Below are positions 1 to 7,691 of a stretch of DNA of 39,386 nt, piece by piece; the first letter of the stretch is position 1, and the number at the start of each line of letters is the position of its first letter. The notes beneath the pieces are model-generated. The model had not been told where the DNA came from. It saw nothing but the letters and a program-made list of their open reading frames with translations, and ran no database searches. A program made the translations under genes and the position numbers. This DNA comes from JBIOJB01 sp044450465 (GTDB lineage Bacteria > Chloroflexota > Dormibacteria > Dormibacterales > Dormibacteraceae), in NCBI GenBank assembly GCA_044450465.1, contig JBIOJB010000014.1, positions 1 to 39,386 on the forward strand, read 5' to 3'.

Positions 1-762
1 GGGCTGGCTCAGGCTGGGACGGATCTCACGACCGCCGACCTGGTCATCGGCACGTCGGCCGGCTCGGTGGTGGGCGCCCAGATCCTCGGAGGCCCGAGCC
101 TGGAAGAGCTCTACGCGGTTCAGCTGGCGGACGCCACAGGCGAGATCGCGGCCAGGATCGGCGCACGTGTCATCGCGCAGTTCCTCATCGGGGCGGCGTG
201 GCCGGGCGACCCGCGCCGGGGCCGAGCTCACATCGGCCGGGCTGCGATACGAGCGCACACCGTCCCCGAGTCGGTGCGCCGCAAGATCATCGAGGACCGA
301 TTGCCCAGCCTCTCATGGCCAGAGCGCAGGTTGATCGTCATGGCGGTTGACGCTCAGACCGGCGAGGGCAGGGCGTTCGATCGCGAAAGTGGGGTGCCGC
401 TGCCCGAGGCGGTGGCTGCGAGCTGCGCCGTACCCATCGTCTGGCCGCCCATCACCATCGAAGGCCGGCAGTATGTCGACGGGGGCGTGCGATCGTCCAC
501 CAACGCCGACTACGCGAAGGGCTGCGACCGCGTGGTGGTGCTGGCTCCCACGAACCTGGCGCTCAGGCGCAGCACCCGAATCGCCAACCAGCTTGCAACG
601 CTTGGCGCGGAGGTTCGCTCGATCGTGGTCAGCCCTGACACCAGGGCCCGCCAGGCGATCGGCTCGAACGTGCTTGATCCAGCGCATCGGGCCGCCTCCG
701 CCAGGGCCGGGCGGCAGCAGGCGGCAGACGTGGCCGAAGCGGTCGCCGCGGTTTGGGCCTAG
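1..762 (+). CDS. Patatin-like phospholipase, 5' end outside the window
   Basis: The reading frame is open from the first base, so the gene begins upstream of the window. Near the visible start is the sequence GTSAGS, the serine nucleophile elbow (GxSxG) of patatin-like lipases. Further on, YVDGGV supplies the DGG motif whose aspartate completes the Ser-Asp catalytic dyad. About 253 residues are visible. The glycine-rich oxyanion loop expected at the N-terminus lies outside. Proteins of this family hydrolyse acyl ester bonds of lipids, usually in the cytoplasm or at the membrane. No signal peptide can be judged because the start is missing. The family call is secure; the substrate is unknown. 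Confidence 0.85.
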   Translation, partial: GLAQAGTDLTTADLVIGTSAGSVVGAQILGGPSLEELYAVQLADATGEIAARIGARVIAQFLIGAAWPGDPRRGRAHIGRAAIRAHTVPESVRRKIIEDRLPSLSWPERRLIVMAVDAQTGEGRAFDRESGVPLPEAVAASCAVPIVWPPITIEGRQYVDGGVRSSTNADYAKGCDRVVVLAPTNLALRRSTRIANQLATLGAEVRSIVVSPDTRARQAIGSNVLDPAHRAASARAGRQQAADVAEAVAAVWA

Positions 763-806
763 CTCGAGCTCGAATACTTCGGGGCGCCGGCCGGTTGCAG
801 CACCTG

Positions 807-1199
807 ATGGCAAGCCGAGAGCTGCGAGTGGTGCTGACGGTCGAGGACCTGGACCACGCCGCGGCCTTTTTTCGAGACGCTCTCGGCCTACCGCAAACGG
901 CGGCCTGGCAGAACGATGGCGGCCATGCTCTGCTCCTCGATGCCGGCCACGCGACGATCGAGCTCTTCGACCGAGCACAGGCCGCGGCCATCGACGATAT
1001 CGAGGTCGGGAAGCGGGTCGCCGGACAGGTCCGCCTCGCGTTTCAGGCCGAGGACAGCGAGTTGGGGGCTAACGATCTGGTGCGGGCGGGGGCGGAGGTT
1101 CTGGGCGCCCCGGTGGTCACGCCTTGGGGAGATCGCAACGTGCGGCTCGTGGGCCCCGAGGGAATCCAGTTGACCCTGTTCACTCCTCGGGAGGGGTAG
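807..1199 (+). CDS. VOC-fold (glyoxalase/bleomycin-resistance type) protein
   Basis: This 130-residue protein shows the paired beta-alpha-beta-beta-beta pattern of the vicinal oxygen chelate family. It opens with VVLTVEDLDHAAAFFRDALGL and closes with LVGPEGIQLTLF, typical of the first strand/helix and last strand of the fold. I chose the ATG at 807 because the fold begins directly after it; in-frame starts further upstream add only an unrelated tail. Such proteins may be dioxygenases, isomerases, or drug-binding proteins, and nothing here fixes the substrate. Its last 20 bases overlap the convergent kinase-like gene. It is the first of three VOC genes in the first 5 kb. Confidence 0.82.
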   Translation: MASRELRVVLTVEDLDHAAAFFRDALGLPQTAAWQNDGGHALLLDAGHATIELFDRAQAAAIDDIEVGKRVAGQVRLAFQAEDSELGANDLVRAGAEVLGAPVVTPWGDRNVRLVGPEGIQLTLFTPREG

Positions 1200-1791
1200 C
1201 CACCCAGTAATCAAAGGTGGAGCCATGCGTCAGGATCCGGCTCGCCGCGTCCTCAGGCGGCATGGCAGTGATGTCCAGCGTCAGCGTCGTAGGGAGACCC
1301 GGATCGAGGACCGCCTCAGTCTTGACGCGACGTCGTACATCGTCGGCGCTGACCCCTTTCAACCGCGCCTTGCGCTCGGGGCTCACCACTCGGCGACACA
1401 GCTCTTCCACATCGCAGATCAGCCGAACGGGAATGAACACCGAGCCTCTGTCGCCGGCTAAGGCTGCCAGCCGTGCGATCCATTCTCTGTCCGGAGGCTC
1501 GTCGATGAGGTCGTTGGTGAAGATGAAAGACCACTGTTTGGGGGAGAGCGTCTCGATGGTGCGGACGATCGCTTCGCGCACCTCCGCCACGCGGTCCCAG
1601 GTCCCCGCCGGAAGTGGTCGCAAGCCGTCCACGTCCAGCAAGCCGAAGATCGGGTTGTTGACGTAGTGGTTGTCGACCAGGCGGACTCGCTCGCCGCGCC
1701 TCGTCATGAGTTCGAGGAGCGCCTTCGCCACCGTGAGCTTGCCGGTTCCGGAAAACCCGATCAGGAGGAACAACTTTGGTTTGCCCGCCAT
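1180..1791 (-). CDS. P-loop kinase-like ATP-binding protein
   Basis: The 203-residue product starts with LFLLIGFSGTGKLTVAKAL, a P-loop at residues 11-18 close to the N-terminus as in small-molecule and nucleoside kinases. The residue after the invariant lysine is leucine and the threonine follows one place later (GKLT). A similar GK[LM]T variant occurs in some small bacterial AAA-like kinases. A later stretch, FTNDLIDEPP, may contain acidic residues of the active site. The family is close to chloramphenicol-phosphotransferase-like or shikimate/gluconate-kinase-like ATPases, but I cannot name a substrate. It is convergent with, and overlaps by 20 bases, the preceding VOC gene. Confidence 0.7.
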   Translation of the reverse strand: MAGKPKLFLLIGFSGTGKLTVAKALLELMTRRGERVRLVDNHYVNNPIFGLLDVDGLRPLPAGTWDRVAEVREAIVRTIETLSPKQWSFIFTNDLIDEPPDREWIARLAALAGDRGSVFIPVRLICDVEELCRRVVSPERKARLKGVSADDVRRRVKTEAVLDPGLPTTLTLDITAMPPEDAASRILTHGSTFDYWVATPPEE

Positions 1792-1857
1792 GACTACAAG
1801 CCTATCGGCGCGGTGTGCGTGTTTCCATTAACTCAGCTGTCCGGCCGCGTTACATTC

Positions 1858-1862
1858 AGGAG
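1858..1862 (+). promoter_or_regulatory. Ribosome binding site of the second VOC gene
   Basis: AGGAG lies 7 bases before the ATG at 1870. It selects this start over in-frame starts upstream from 1666, whose translation would run antisense through the kinase-like gene. Confidence 0.7.
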
Positions 1863-1869
1863 TAGGGCA

Positions 1870-2229
1870 ATGTACTCAGCCATTCTCAACGTGACGTTTG
1901 ACTGCCGAGACCCTCATGCGGTCGCGCTGTTCTGGAAAGCCGCCACCGGGTACTCGATTGTCGAGGTCAAGTCGCCCGGAAACGACCACTGGGTGCTGAG
2001 CCTGCCCCGCCGACGGCTGCCGCGACTCGTCTTCGTCAAAGTGCCGGAGCACAAGACGGTCAAGAACCGCGTCCATCTCGACCTGGTTCCGGTCGCACAC
2101 GATCAGCCGGCCGAGGTGGAGCGGCTACTGGAGCTTGGCGCCACCATGGTGGACGACCGTCGCGAGATGACCCCGGGCGGCTGGGTGGTCCTGGCCGACC
2201 CAGAGGGAAACGAATTCTGCGTCGAGTAG
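1870..2229 (+). CDS. VOC-fold (glyoxalase-like domain) protein
   Basis: This 119-residue protein begins MYSAILNVTFDCRDPHAVALFW and ends VVLADPEGNEFCVE. The N-terminal DCRDP...ALFW and the C-terminal DPEGNEFC are hallmarks of the glyoxalase-like subgroup common in high-GC soil bacteria. A middle segment, VHLDLVPV, is the start of the second half of the fold. The start is fixed by a good AGGAG site. Function is unknown beyond the fold; many relatives are stand-alone proteins without known substrate. It is not obviously in an operon, as the next gene is convergent. Confidence 0.85.
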   Translation: MYSAILNVTFDCRDPHAVALFWKAATGYSIVEVKSPGNDHWVLSLPRRRLPRLVFVKVPEHKTVKNRVHLDLVPVAHDQPAEVERLLELGATMVDDRREMTPGGWVVLADPEGNEFCVE

Positions 2230-2242
2230 ATCGTCTTCCAGA

Positions 2243-2434
2243 CTATTCAGGAAATGGCTTGCGCAGCTTGTAGGGCCAGTGGGTGAGGTCGAAGGGGTGC
2301 GCGGTCAGCTCCTGGTGGCAGCATTTGCAAAGACCCAGGTGCTCGCGCTCGTAGTACGAGTCGGCGCAGGTCGGTCGCTGGCAGCGCTCGCAGCTCTCTT
2401 CGGTTTCCGCTCCGCATTCGTGGCATTTCGCCAT
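2243..2434 (-). CDS. Small cysteine-rich zinc-finger protein (63 residues)
   Basis: The protein starts MAKCHECGAE and carries paired CxxC motifs (C4/C7, C15/C18) followed by C23, a histidine, and a CxCC group near residue 36. This resembles a zinc ribbon or B-box-like treble clef. Its ATG lies 2 bases after the stop codon of the 722-residue membrane protein gene, so the two are almost certainly co-transcribed and translationally coupled. A structural or protein-binding role is likely, but no specific family can be named. Confidence 0.6.
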   Translation of the reverse strand: MAKCHECGAETEESCERCQRPTCADSYYEREHLGLCKCCHQELTAHPFDLTHWPYKLRKPFPE

Positions 2435-2436
2435 CG

Positions 2437-4605
2437 TTACTCCTTCTGCACCGCAGGCACGACTGTGAAGTCGCCCTTGGAGATCGGGTTCCCGAGGCTG
2501 TCCTTCAGAGTGACCAGGGGGTTGATCAGATCGAGCTCGATGGCACCGGGGCGGTACCAGTTGACCCCATCCACCGAGTGAACGCTGATGCCACAGTGCT
2601 GAAGCGCCTGGAGGACCCGCGATGAGCAGTTCCAGCCGAGCAGGCGGTAGGTGCCCGGGTTGGCCTTCAGGTCCTCCCAGTATTTGCGCAGGCAGTCGCA
2701 GGTCTCGCAGTCCACTTCAAGGACCCACACCCGCTTGTTGTAGGTCGGGTAGTAGCCCGAGTAGTCCTGGCCGATCTCATCATTCGTCCCCGATGAGCTG
2801 GTTGTCTGCACCTCTCCAGGCTGCCCGATGAAGTCCTTGACGAGGGCCGTACGGTCCTTGGCGAAGTAGCCGTAGATGGTGCTGAACTCGCCGCACGTGA
2901 TCTGCATCGCCGCGTGGCCGATCTCAGCCACGCCGGCCTCGATCGTGACGATCGAAACGAGGCATGGCGCCTCGTGCAGGGCGATCTGGAAGTTCTCGCA
3001 CACGCACGTGCTGCTGGAGGCCGGCTCGCCAGGGCACGTGTAGGGCAGGGTCGCCTGGACGTCAAGTGTGAGCGACTTCTGGCCCACAGCCAGGGTCCAC
3101 TGAAAGGTCGCGTCTCCTGGCGCCGCGTTTCCTTCGCAGCTCGTTGTGGTTGTGGCGTGGTAGGAGCGCGCGAAGAGCTCGCGGCCGTCTGCGAGCATCG
3201 CGTGCACGACGGCGATCGACGACCCGGTCTGGCTGAGCGAGTAAGTCACCTTGTAGCAGGCGCACACCCCGAGGTCGTTGGGGCCTTCGATGGTGACTCC
3301 ACAGCCGCAGTCACAGGGTGGTCGCTTCTCGGTCGTCGGCGGGGTCACGGGAGTGCCTCCGGCGGGAGGAGGCCCGCCGGGCACCACCGGGCCGCCTGGA
3401 ACCACCGCCCCGCCGGGAGGTTGAGGCGTCGTGGGTGTACCGCCGTCGGGTCCGGCAGGCGTGGGCTCCGCGGGTTGCTCCCGCCTGGCCTTTTCGCACT
3501 CGTCCGCCTCGGCGCACGCCTGAGCCGCGGCCTTCTGCGCTGCGTCGGCCGCCGCCGTCGCGGCGGTCGCTTCTGACGCCAGGCGATCCGCCTCGGCGCA
3601 GGCGGTGGCCTCCGCCGCCTTAGCCGCCGTCAGCGCGGCGTCGGCGTTCTCGCGCTCCTGCTTGCGAAGCCGCTCCCACTGCGCGGGGTCGTCCCAGTGG
3701 GACAGCATCTCCTGCCCCTGCTCGGCGGTCAGCTCGCCGCTCTGAATCTGGGCGCGGACGCCGGCTTCGAACTGCGACTGTAGCTGGAGGTCGAGGCTCG
3801 AGAGTCGCTTGCCCGGGTGGGCGCTGCCCTCCATCCACGAGCTGCCACCGTCGGCGGCTGTCTTCACCCGCTGCTCGGCTTTCTCGCGCGCCTTCCTGGC
3901 GTCTTCGCAGGCCTTCTTGGCGGCGGCGGCGGCGGCGTTGGCCGCAGCGGCCTTCAGGGCGGCGGCATCCGCCGCGGCCTGGAGCTCCCGGCAGCGATCG
4001 CGCAGCTCATCGCATGGATCTTTGGGCCAAAACAGCCACCAGCCCGCGAAGCCCAGGCCGAACAGGACAATGGCGGCGACAGCAAGCCACCACAGCTGAA
4101 ACCCGCTCGAGCTCGACCCTGCCCTGTTCGAGGGGCTGGCGATCGGGCTGGCGGTCGGGCTGGAAGCCGTGTTGAGCGGCGTGCCACAGGGCGCGGGTGC
4201 AGCCGGGTTCAGCGGACCTGTTTCAGTCCCGAAATACGTCATGACGCAGGCGTAGTGGCCGTCGCTGACGGCCACCAGGACGGTGCCCGGGTGCCCTTGC
4301 GCGACCTGGACGTTGTGGTTGCAACCATCCTGGTCGCCGTGCTTCCAGATCGCGGTGTGGTCGGCCTGGGGAAAGAAGTGGTTGCAGGCCGGATCCGCGG
4401 TCGGCGGCTGGAGGACCCAGCGGTAGGTGAGCGGCCGTCCGTCGGGATCCGAGGCCACCACCCTGTAATGGGTGGCGAACTCCGCCGGCACGAAAACCGC
4501 CTGGATCGGCCCGACCAGCGGACGGGAGTCGGCCAGCGCGGTCGTCGGCACAAGCACGAGCGGCAGCAATGCAGCGATGCAGGTGAGCGCTCGAATTACT
4601 CGCAT
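2437..4605 (-). CDS. Membrane protein: PKD-like ectodomain, coiled coil, C-terminal His/Cys domain
   Basis: The 722-residue product is a mosaic. Residues 1-25 are a signal peptide or signal anchor. Residues 30-145 look like a PKD/Ig-like domain (DPDGRPLTYRW). A Ser/Pro-rich linker leads to a transmembrane segment at about 169-193. Residues 200-375 are an alanine-rich charged coiled coil, followed by a Pro/Gly linker to about 430. A cysteine-rich domain (CDCGCG) and a final domain follow, with GHAAM (H564) and GWNCSS (C660). The His-before-Cys order with a YGYF strand between them recalls circularly permuted papain-like (NlpC/P60 or LRAT-like) hydrolases. If the N-terminal segment is cleaved, the C-terminal half would be cytoplasmic. 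Function unknown; the hydrolase idea is inference. Confidence 0.65.
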   Translation of the reverse strand: MRVIRALTCIAALLPLVLVPTTALADSRPLVGPIQAVFVPAEFATHYRVVASDPDGRPLTYRWVLQPPTADPACNHFFPQADHTAIWKHGDQDGCNHNVQVAQGHPGTVLVAVSDGHYACVMTYFGTETGPLNPAAPAPCGTPLNTASSPTASPIASPSNRAGSSSSGFQLWWLAVAAIVLFGLGFAGWWLFWPKDPCDELRDRCRELQAAADAAALKAAAANAAAAAAKKACEDARKAREKAEQRVKTAADGGSSWMEGSAHPGKRLSSLDLQLQSQFEAGVRAQIQSGELTAEQGQEMLSHWDDPAQWERLRKQERENADAALTAAKAAEATACAEADRLASEATAATAAADAAQKAAAQACAEADECEKARREQPAEPTPAGPDGGTPTTPQPPGGAVVPGGPVVPGGPPPAGGTPVTPPTTEKRPPCDCGCGVTIEGPNDLGVCACYKVTYSLSQTGSSIAVVHAMLADGRELFARSYHATTTTSCEGNAAPGDATFQWTLAVGQKSLTLDVQATLPYTCPGEPASSSTCVCENFQIALHEAPCLVSIVTIEAGVAEIGHAAMQITCGEFSTIYGYFAKDRTALVKDFIGQPGEVQTTSSSGTNDEIGQDYSGYYPTYNKRVWVLEVDCETCDCLRKYWEDLKANPGTYRLLGWNCSSRVLQALQHCGISVHSVDGVNWYRPGAIELDLINPLVTLKDSLGNPISKGDFTVVPAVQKE

Positions 4606-4681
4606 CTGGCCGCTGAAGTATCCGTTACCCCTGGACGGCTGTAAACAGACTCGCCCGCGAAGAATCGGTCAGAGTAGCGGC

Positions 4682-5104
4682 GTGGGGACAGGCGATTTCC
4701 CGACCGACGGGGTCGAGCTGACGACACTGAGAGTCGTCGGGGACATGGCCAGATCTGTCGAGTTCTATCAAGACGTGCTTGGCGCAACCCTCGTGCGCGA
4801 GTATGGGGGCACCTCCGCCGTCTTCAACTTTCAAGGAAGCTGGATTCTGCTGGTCACGGGCGGCCCGCCGACCAGGGACAAGCCCGACGTAACCTTCTCG
4901 CCGCCGCCCGATCCTGGCGTGGTGAGCCACGAGCTCACGATTCGCGTGCCCGACTGCCGAGCGGCCTACCGCACACTGCTGTCCCGTGGGGCGACCTTCC
5001 TGACGCCTCCGGTCGAGTACGAGTCGGAGGTGCGTTGCTTCTTCCGCGATCCGGACGGCCACCTGCTCGAGATCAGCGAATACAGGGCGCCAGCTTCGAC
5101 CTAG
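4682..5104 (+). CDS. VOC-fold (glyoxalase/dioxygenase superfamily) protein
   Basis: About 140 residues with a clear VOC fold. VELTTLRVVGDMARSVEFYQ is the first strand and helix, HELTIRVPD opens the second half, and FFRDPDGHLLEI is the characteristic terminal strand with its metal-ligand glutamate. The start is placed at the GTG at 4682 because an internal ATG at MARSVEF would remove the first beta strand. The start is not backed by a strong ribosome site. The stop codon shares the palindrome CTAG with the stop of the convergent ccdA. Substrate unknown. Confidence 0.83.
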   Translation: MGTGDFPTDGVELTTLRVVGDMARSVEFYQDVLGATLVREYGGTSAVFNFQGSWILLVTGGPPTRDKPDVTFSPPPDPGVVSHELTIRVPDCRAAYRTLLSRGATFLTPPVEYESEVRCFFRDPDGHLLEISEYRAPAST

Positions 5105-5826
5105 ATCTGGAACTGGGCCAGGAAAGACGTTATGTGTGCGTACAGGCCAGAGGCGACCGCCACTCCGAGAGCCGCGATGATCAGGCCACCGACACGCGAG
5201 CTCACGGCGCCGAAACGGCCGAGCGCTTTCGGTAGACCTGGAAACGAGGCCCACAGCAGGGCGACTACGAAAAATGGCAACCCAAGTCCAAGTGCGTAGG
5301 CCGCGAGCAGGATCGCTCCCTCCACCGCGTGTCCCCCGACGGCGGCGAGCGCGAGGGCAGCGCCTAGAAAGGGCCCCACACAAGGTGTCCAGCCGATCCC
5401 GAACACGATGCCGAATGGAAGGGCTGCGCCCAGACCGAGCCTGCGCAGCCGGTCGGGCGTCTCCAGCCGGAAAGTCCGCTCGAAGCCGGGTATGCGAACC
5501 ACTCCCGCCAGTAGGAGGCCGAACACGACCATCAAGGCGCCTCCCGCGACCTGCACAACGGTCCCCGCCGAATGGACGGCGTGACCGATCCCGCCCGCGG
5601 CGATGCCGAGGGCGACGAACACGATGCTGAACCCGACCACGAACAGCACTGTGCCGATCAGGAGGCGAGCTCGCGAACTCTCACGCGCGCGAACGTCCGA
5701 CAGATCCAGGCCGGTCAGGCCCGCGGCGTAGGCCAGGTACGCGGGCACGAGCGGCAGCGTGCAGGGCGCAAGAAAGGAAACAAGGCCCGCGGAGAAGGTC
5801 GTGACGACGGCCACGAAGCTCGGCAA
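5101..5826 (-). CDS. ccdA: CcdA-type thiol-disulfide membrane transporter
   Basis: The 241-residue polytopic protein carries the two hallmark motifs of the CcdA/DsbD transmembrane domain. These are LAPCTLPLVPAY in the first membrane segment and GWTPCVGPF in the middle, each supplying one redox cysteine. CcdA passes electrons from cytoplasmic thioredoxin across the membrane to an extracytoplasmic thioredoxin-like partner. That partner is encoded immediately upstream, only 3 bases away, so the two form an operon. Together they resemble a split version of mycobacterial DipZ. The start appears to be TTG, with a GTG a few codons later as alternative. Confidence 0.9.
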   Translation of the reverse strand: MPSFVAVVTTFSAGLVSFLAPCTLPLVPAYLAYAAGLTGLDLSDVRARESSRARLLIGTVLFVVGFSIVFVALGIAAGGIGHAVHSAGTVVQVAGGALMVVFGLLLAGVVRIPGFERTFRLETPDRLRRLGLGAALPFGIVFGIGWTPCVGPFLGAALALAAVGGHAVEGAILLAAYALGLGLPFFVVALLWASFPGLPKALGRFGAVSSRVGGLIIAALGVAVASGLYAHITSFLAQFQI

Positions 5827-5829
5827 CGC

Positions 5830-6909
5830 CTACTCGAACGTGAACGTGTACAGCCGGAAACCTGCCGGCACCGCGATGTCGATCAGGTGGTCGCCGCCTC
5901 CGACTCCCGTCAGCACGTGAAAGAGATCGCTTCGACCGATGACCAGGGTGCCGGCGGCGCTCAGATCGGGCCCGCGATGAGATGCATCGACCGCTCCACC
6001 GTCAAGGGTGACCGTGGCGGTGATTGGTCCGCCCGAGGACTCTGCGACGACGTAGAGGTCGTTGGCGTGAAAGCGCAGGCGAACGTCTCCGGCGCCGGTC
6101 GACTCGAGATACTGAACATGGTCGGCCCAGGTCCCTACAACCTCGATCTTGCCGGTACCAGACGGCGGCCCGGGGTCCGTGTATCGCTTGGAGACGCTGG
6201 GCGGGCCGTATTGCTCCTGCCCGTCGAGCTGGCCGCGGCCGCTGCCGGCGTATAGCTCTGGAGTCTGCGCCGGATCTCCGGGGCTCGGCGTCGCGGCCGG
6301 AATCACAGTTCCGGCGCCGAGGAGCGACGCGACCGCCCTCTCGGTCACGTCGTAGTTGCCTTCTCCGAAGTGGTAGTAGGCGACGTTTCCCGACTTGTCA
6401 ATCAGGTACTCCGCCGGCCAGTACTGATTGGACCAGGCGTTCCAAGTCGCCATGTTTGAGTCCAGGGCAACCGGCCATGTCACGTTGAGGCGCTTCACGG
6501 CCGCGGCCACGTTCGAATGGGACTTCTCGAAGTCGAATTCAGGAGAGTGCGCCCCAACGATCGTGAAGCCTTCGGATGAGAACTGGTTGTACATGGATCG
6601 GAGGTGCGGGAGGGTGTTGACGCAGTTGACGCACGAGTACGTCCAGAAATCGATCAGCACAACCTGGCCGCGGAGCGAAGCGATGGTGAGTGGCGGTGAG
6701 TTCAGCCATCCGTCGAGGCCCGTGAACTCGGGTGCGGCCGGCCGCTGGCCTTCGGCGAGCAGGTCTGGATCTGACGCACCCGCCAACGGAGCCGAGCTGG
6801 GACCCGAGGAGCCGCCGTCCGGGCTCCACCCCACGTGAAAACCGAACACCAAGACGGCGCCGACGATCACCACCAGGACAGCAATCAGTCCAACTCGATA
6901 TCGGTCCAT
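5830..6909 (-). CDS. Membrane-anchored TlpA/DipZ-like thioredoxin
   Basis: A single N-terminal membrane anchor (residues 7-24) is followed by a linker and a thioredoxin fold of the TlpA/ResA type. The active site is CVNC at residues 93-96, preceded by LIDFWTYS. A later PAEYLIDKSGN contains the cis-proline region. After about residue 235 comes a beta-sandwich domain like the C-terminal domain of DipZ (GTWADHVQYLE, LRFHANDLYVV). The 359-residue protein should act outside the membrane as the partner of CcdA in reducing disulfides, for example in cytochrome c maturation or damaged envelope proteins. A promoter-like element shared with the divergent sigma-factor gene lies just before its ATG. Confidence 0.9.
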   Translation of the reverse strand: MDRYRVGLIAVLVVIVGAVLVFGFHVGWSPDGGSSGPSSAPLAGASDPDLLAEGQRPAAPEFTGLDGWLNSPPLTIASLRGQVVLIDFWTYSCVNCVNTLPHLRSMYNQFSSEGFTIVGAHSPEFDFEKSHSNVAAAVKRLNVTWPVALDSNMATWNAWSNQYWPAEYLIDKSGNVAYYHFGEGNYDVTERAVASLLGAGTVIPAATPSPGDPAQTPELYAGSGRGQLDGQEQYGPPSVSKRYTDPGPPSGTGKIEVVGTWADHVQYLESTGAGDVRLRFHANDLYVVAESSGGPITATVTLDGGAVDASHRGPDLSAAGTLVIGRSDLFHVLTGVGGGDHLIDIAVPAGFRLYTFTFE

Positions 6910-6922
6910 GCGCGATTACTAC

Positions 6923-6949
6923 TGTGTCGGCCGAAGGCAGACGGTTACA
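6923..6949 (-). promoter_or_regulatory. ECF-type promoter element before the thioredoxin-ccdA operon
   Basis: On the minus strand TGTAACC (6949-6943) is followed by 13 bases and CGACACA (6929-6923). The AAC core in the -35 region and the CGAC-type -10 resemble promoters read by ECF sigma factors. The same arrangement with the same spacing faces the other way toward the sigma-factor gene. The predicted transcript would start very close to the ATG at 6909, so the mRNA would be nearly leaderless. Confidence 0.6.
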
Positions 6950-6956
6950 ACAGATA

Positions 6957-6983
6957 TGTAACGTCGGGGCATGTTGCGACACA
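6957..6983 (+). promoter_or_regulatory. ECF-type promoter element before the sigma-factor operon
   Basis: TGTAACG (6957-6963), 13 bases, then CGACACA (6977-6983). This matches the divergent element at 6949-6923 in both boxes and in exact spacing, with unrelated spacer sequence. That pattern suggests both are read by one sigma factor, most simply the one encoded just downstream, which would make the gene autoregulated. Confidence 0.6.
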
Positions 6984-7073
6984 AAGACTGGATGAGCAAT
7001 TGTCGCCAGCTTGTTGCGTAGCCCATGGCGCGGCCCGCGGGGCCCGAGAGACCGCCAGTATCCTGAGTCGGGC

Positions 7074-7691
7074 GTGGCCCAGACCAAGAGCGACCCGGAC
7101 CTGGAGGCCCTCAGGGGTGGCGACGAGGTCGCGTTTGAAGCGATCATCGGCCGTTATCACGGGCCGCTGATGCGGCTCGCCATGGCCTACGTCCGGGACG
7201 AGGGGCTGGCCGAGGACGTCGTCCAGGAGACCTGGCTCACCTGCCTGCGCACCCTCGATCGGTTCGAAGGGCGGTCATCGCTCAAGACCTGGGTCTTCGG
7301 CATCCTGATGAACGTCGCGCGTGCCCGGCGGCGCAAGGAGTCGCGCATCCTTCCATTTGCATCACTGTTCAGTCGCTTCGAGGCCGACTCGCGCCGGCCC
7401 ACGGTTGATGCTTCACGATTTGGATCCAACGGGCTCTGGATCACGGCGCCGGACAGCTGGACCAACGTGCCCGAGTCGCGAGTGATCAACCGAGAAGTTC
7501 TCGGCAAGGTCAAGGCTGCAATCGAAGCCCTACCCGAGAAGCTGCGGGAGGTGGTCATCCTCCGCGACGTGGCAGGGCTGGAGCCCGACGAGATATGCCA
7601 GCTGCTCGCCATCTCCGCTGCCAATCAACGTGTTCGCCTGCACCGGGGGAGGGCCGCCGTGCGCGCGATGCTCGAGGAATATCTGAGATGA
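7074..7691 (+). CDS. ECF-subfamily RNA polymerase sigma factor
   Basis: About 205 residues with both ECF domains. Region 2 contains AMAYVRDEGLAEDVVQETWL, and a WVFGILMNVAR segment follows. Region 4 contains LPEKLREVVILRDVAGLEPDEI and a recognition helix ending RVRLHRGRAAVR. I chose the GTG at 7074, which gives the usual ECF length; an in-frame TTG at 7011 is the alternative. The gene overlaps the anti-sigma gene by ATGA, so the pair is translationally coupled. Matching promoter elements upstream and divergent from it suggest it controls itself and the thioredoxin-ccdA operon. Confidence 0.9.
   Translation: MAQTKSDPDLEALRGGDEVAFEAIIGRYHGPLMRLAMAYVRDEGLAEDVVQETWLTCLRTLDRFEGRSSLKTWVFGILMNVARARRRKESRILPFASLFSRFEADSRRPTVDASRFGSNGLWITAPDSWTNVPESRVINREVLGKVKAAIEALPEKLREVVILRDVAGLEPDEICQLLAISAANQRVRLHRGRAAVRAMLEEYLR

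Noticed and set aside
3817..4644. A 275-codon plus-strand frame opposite the 722-residue gene
   Set aside because: Antisense shadow of the alanine-rich coiled coil; no motif and no ribosome site.
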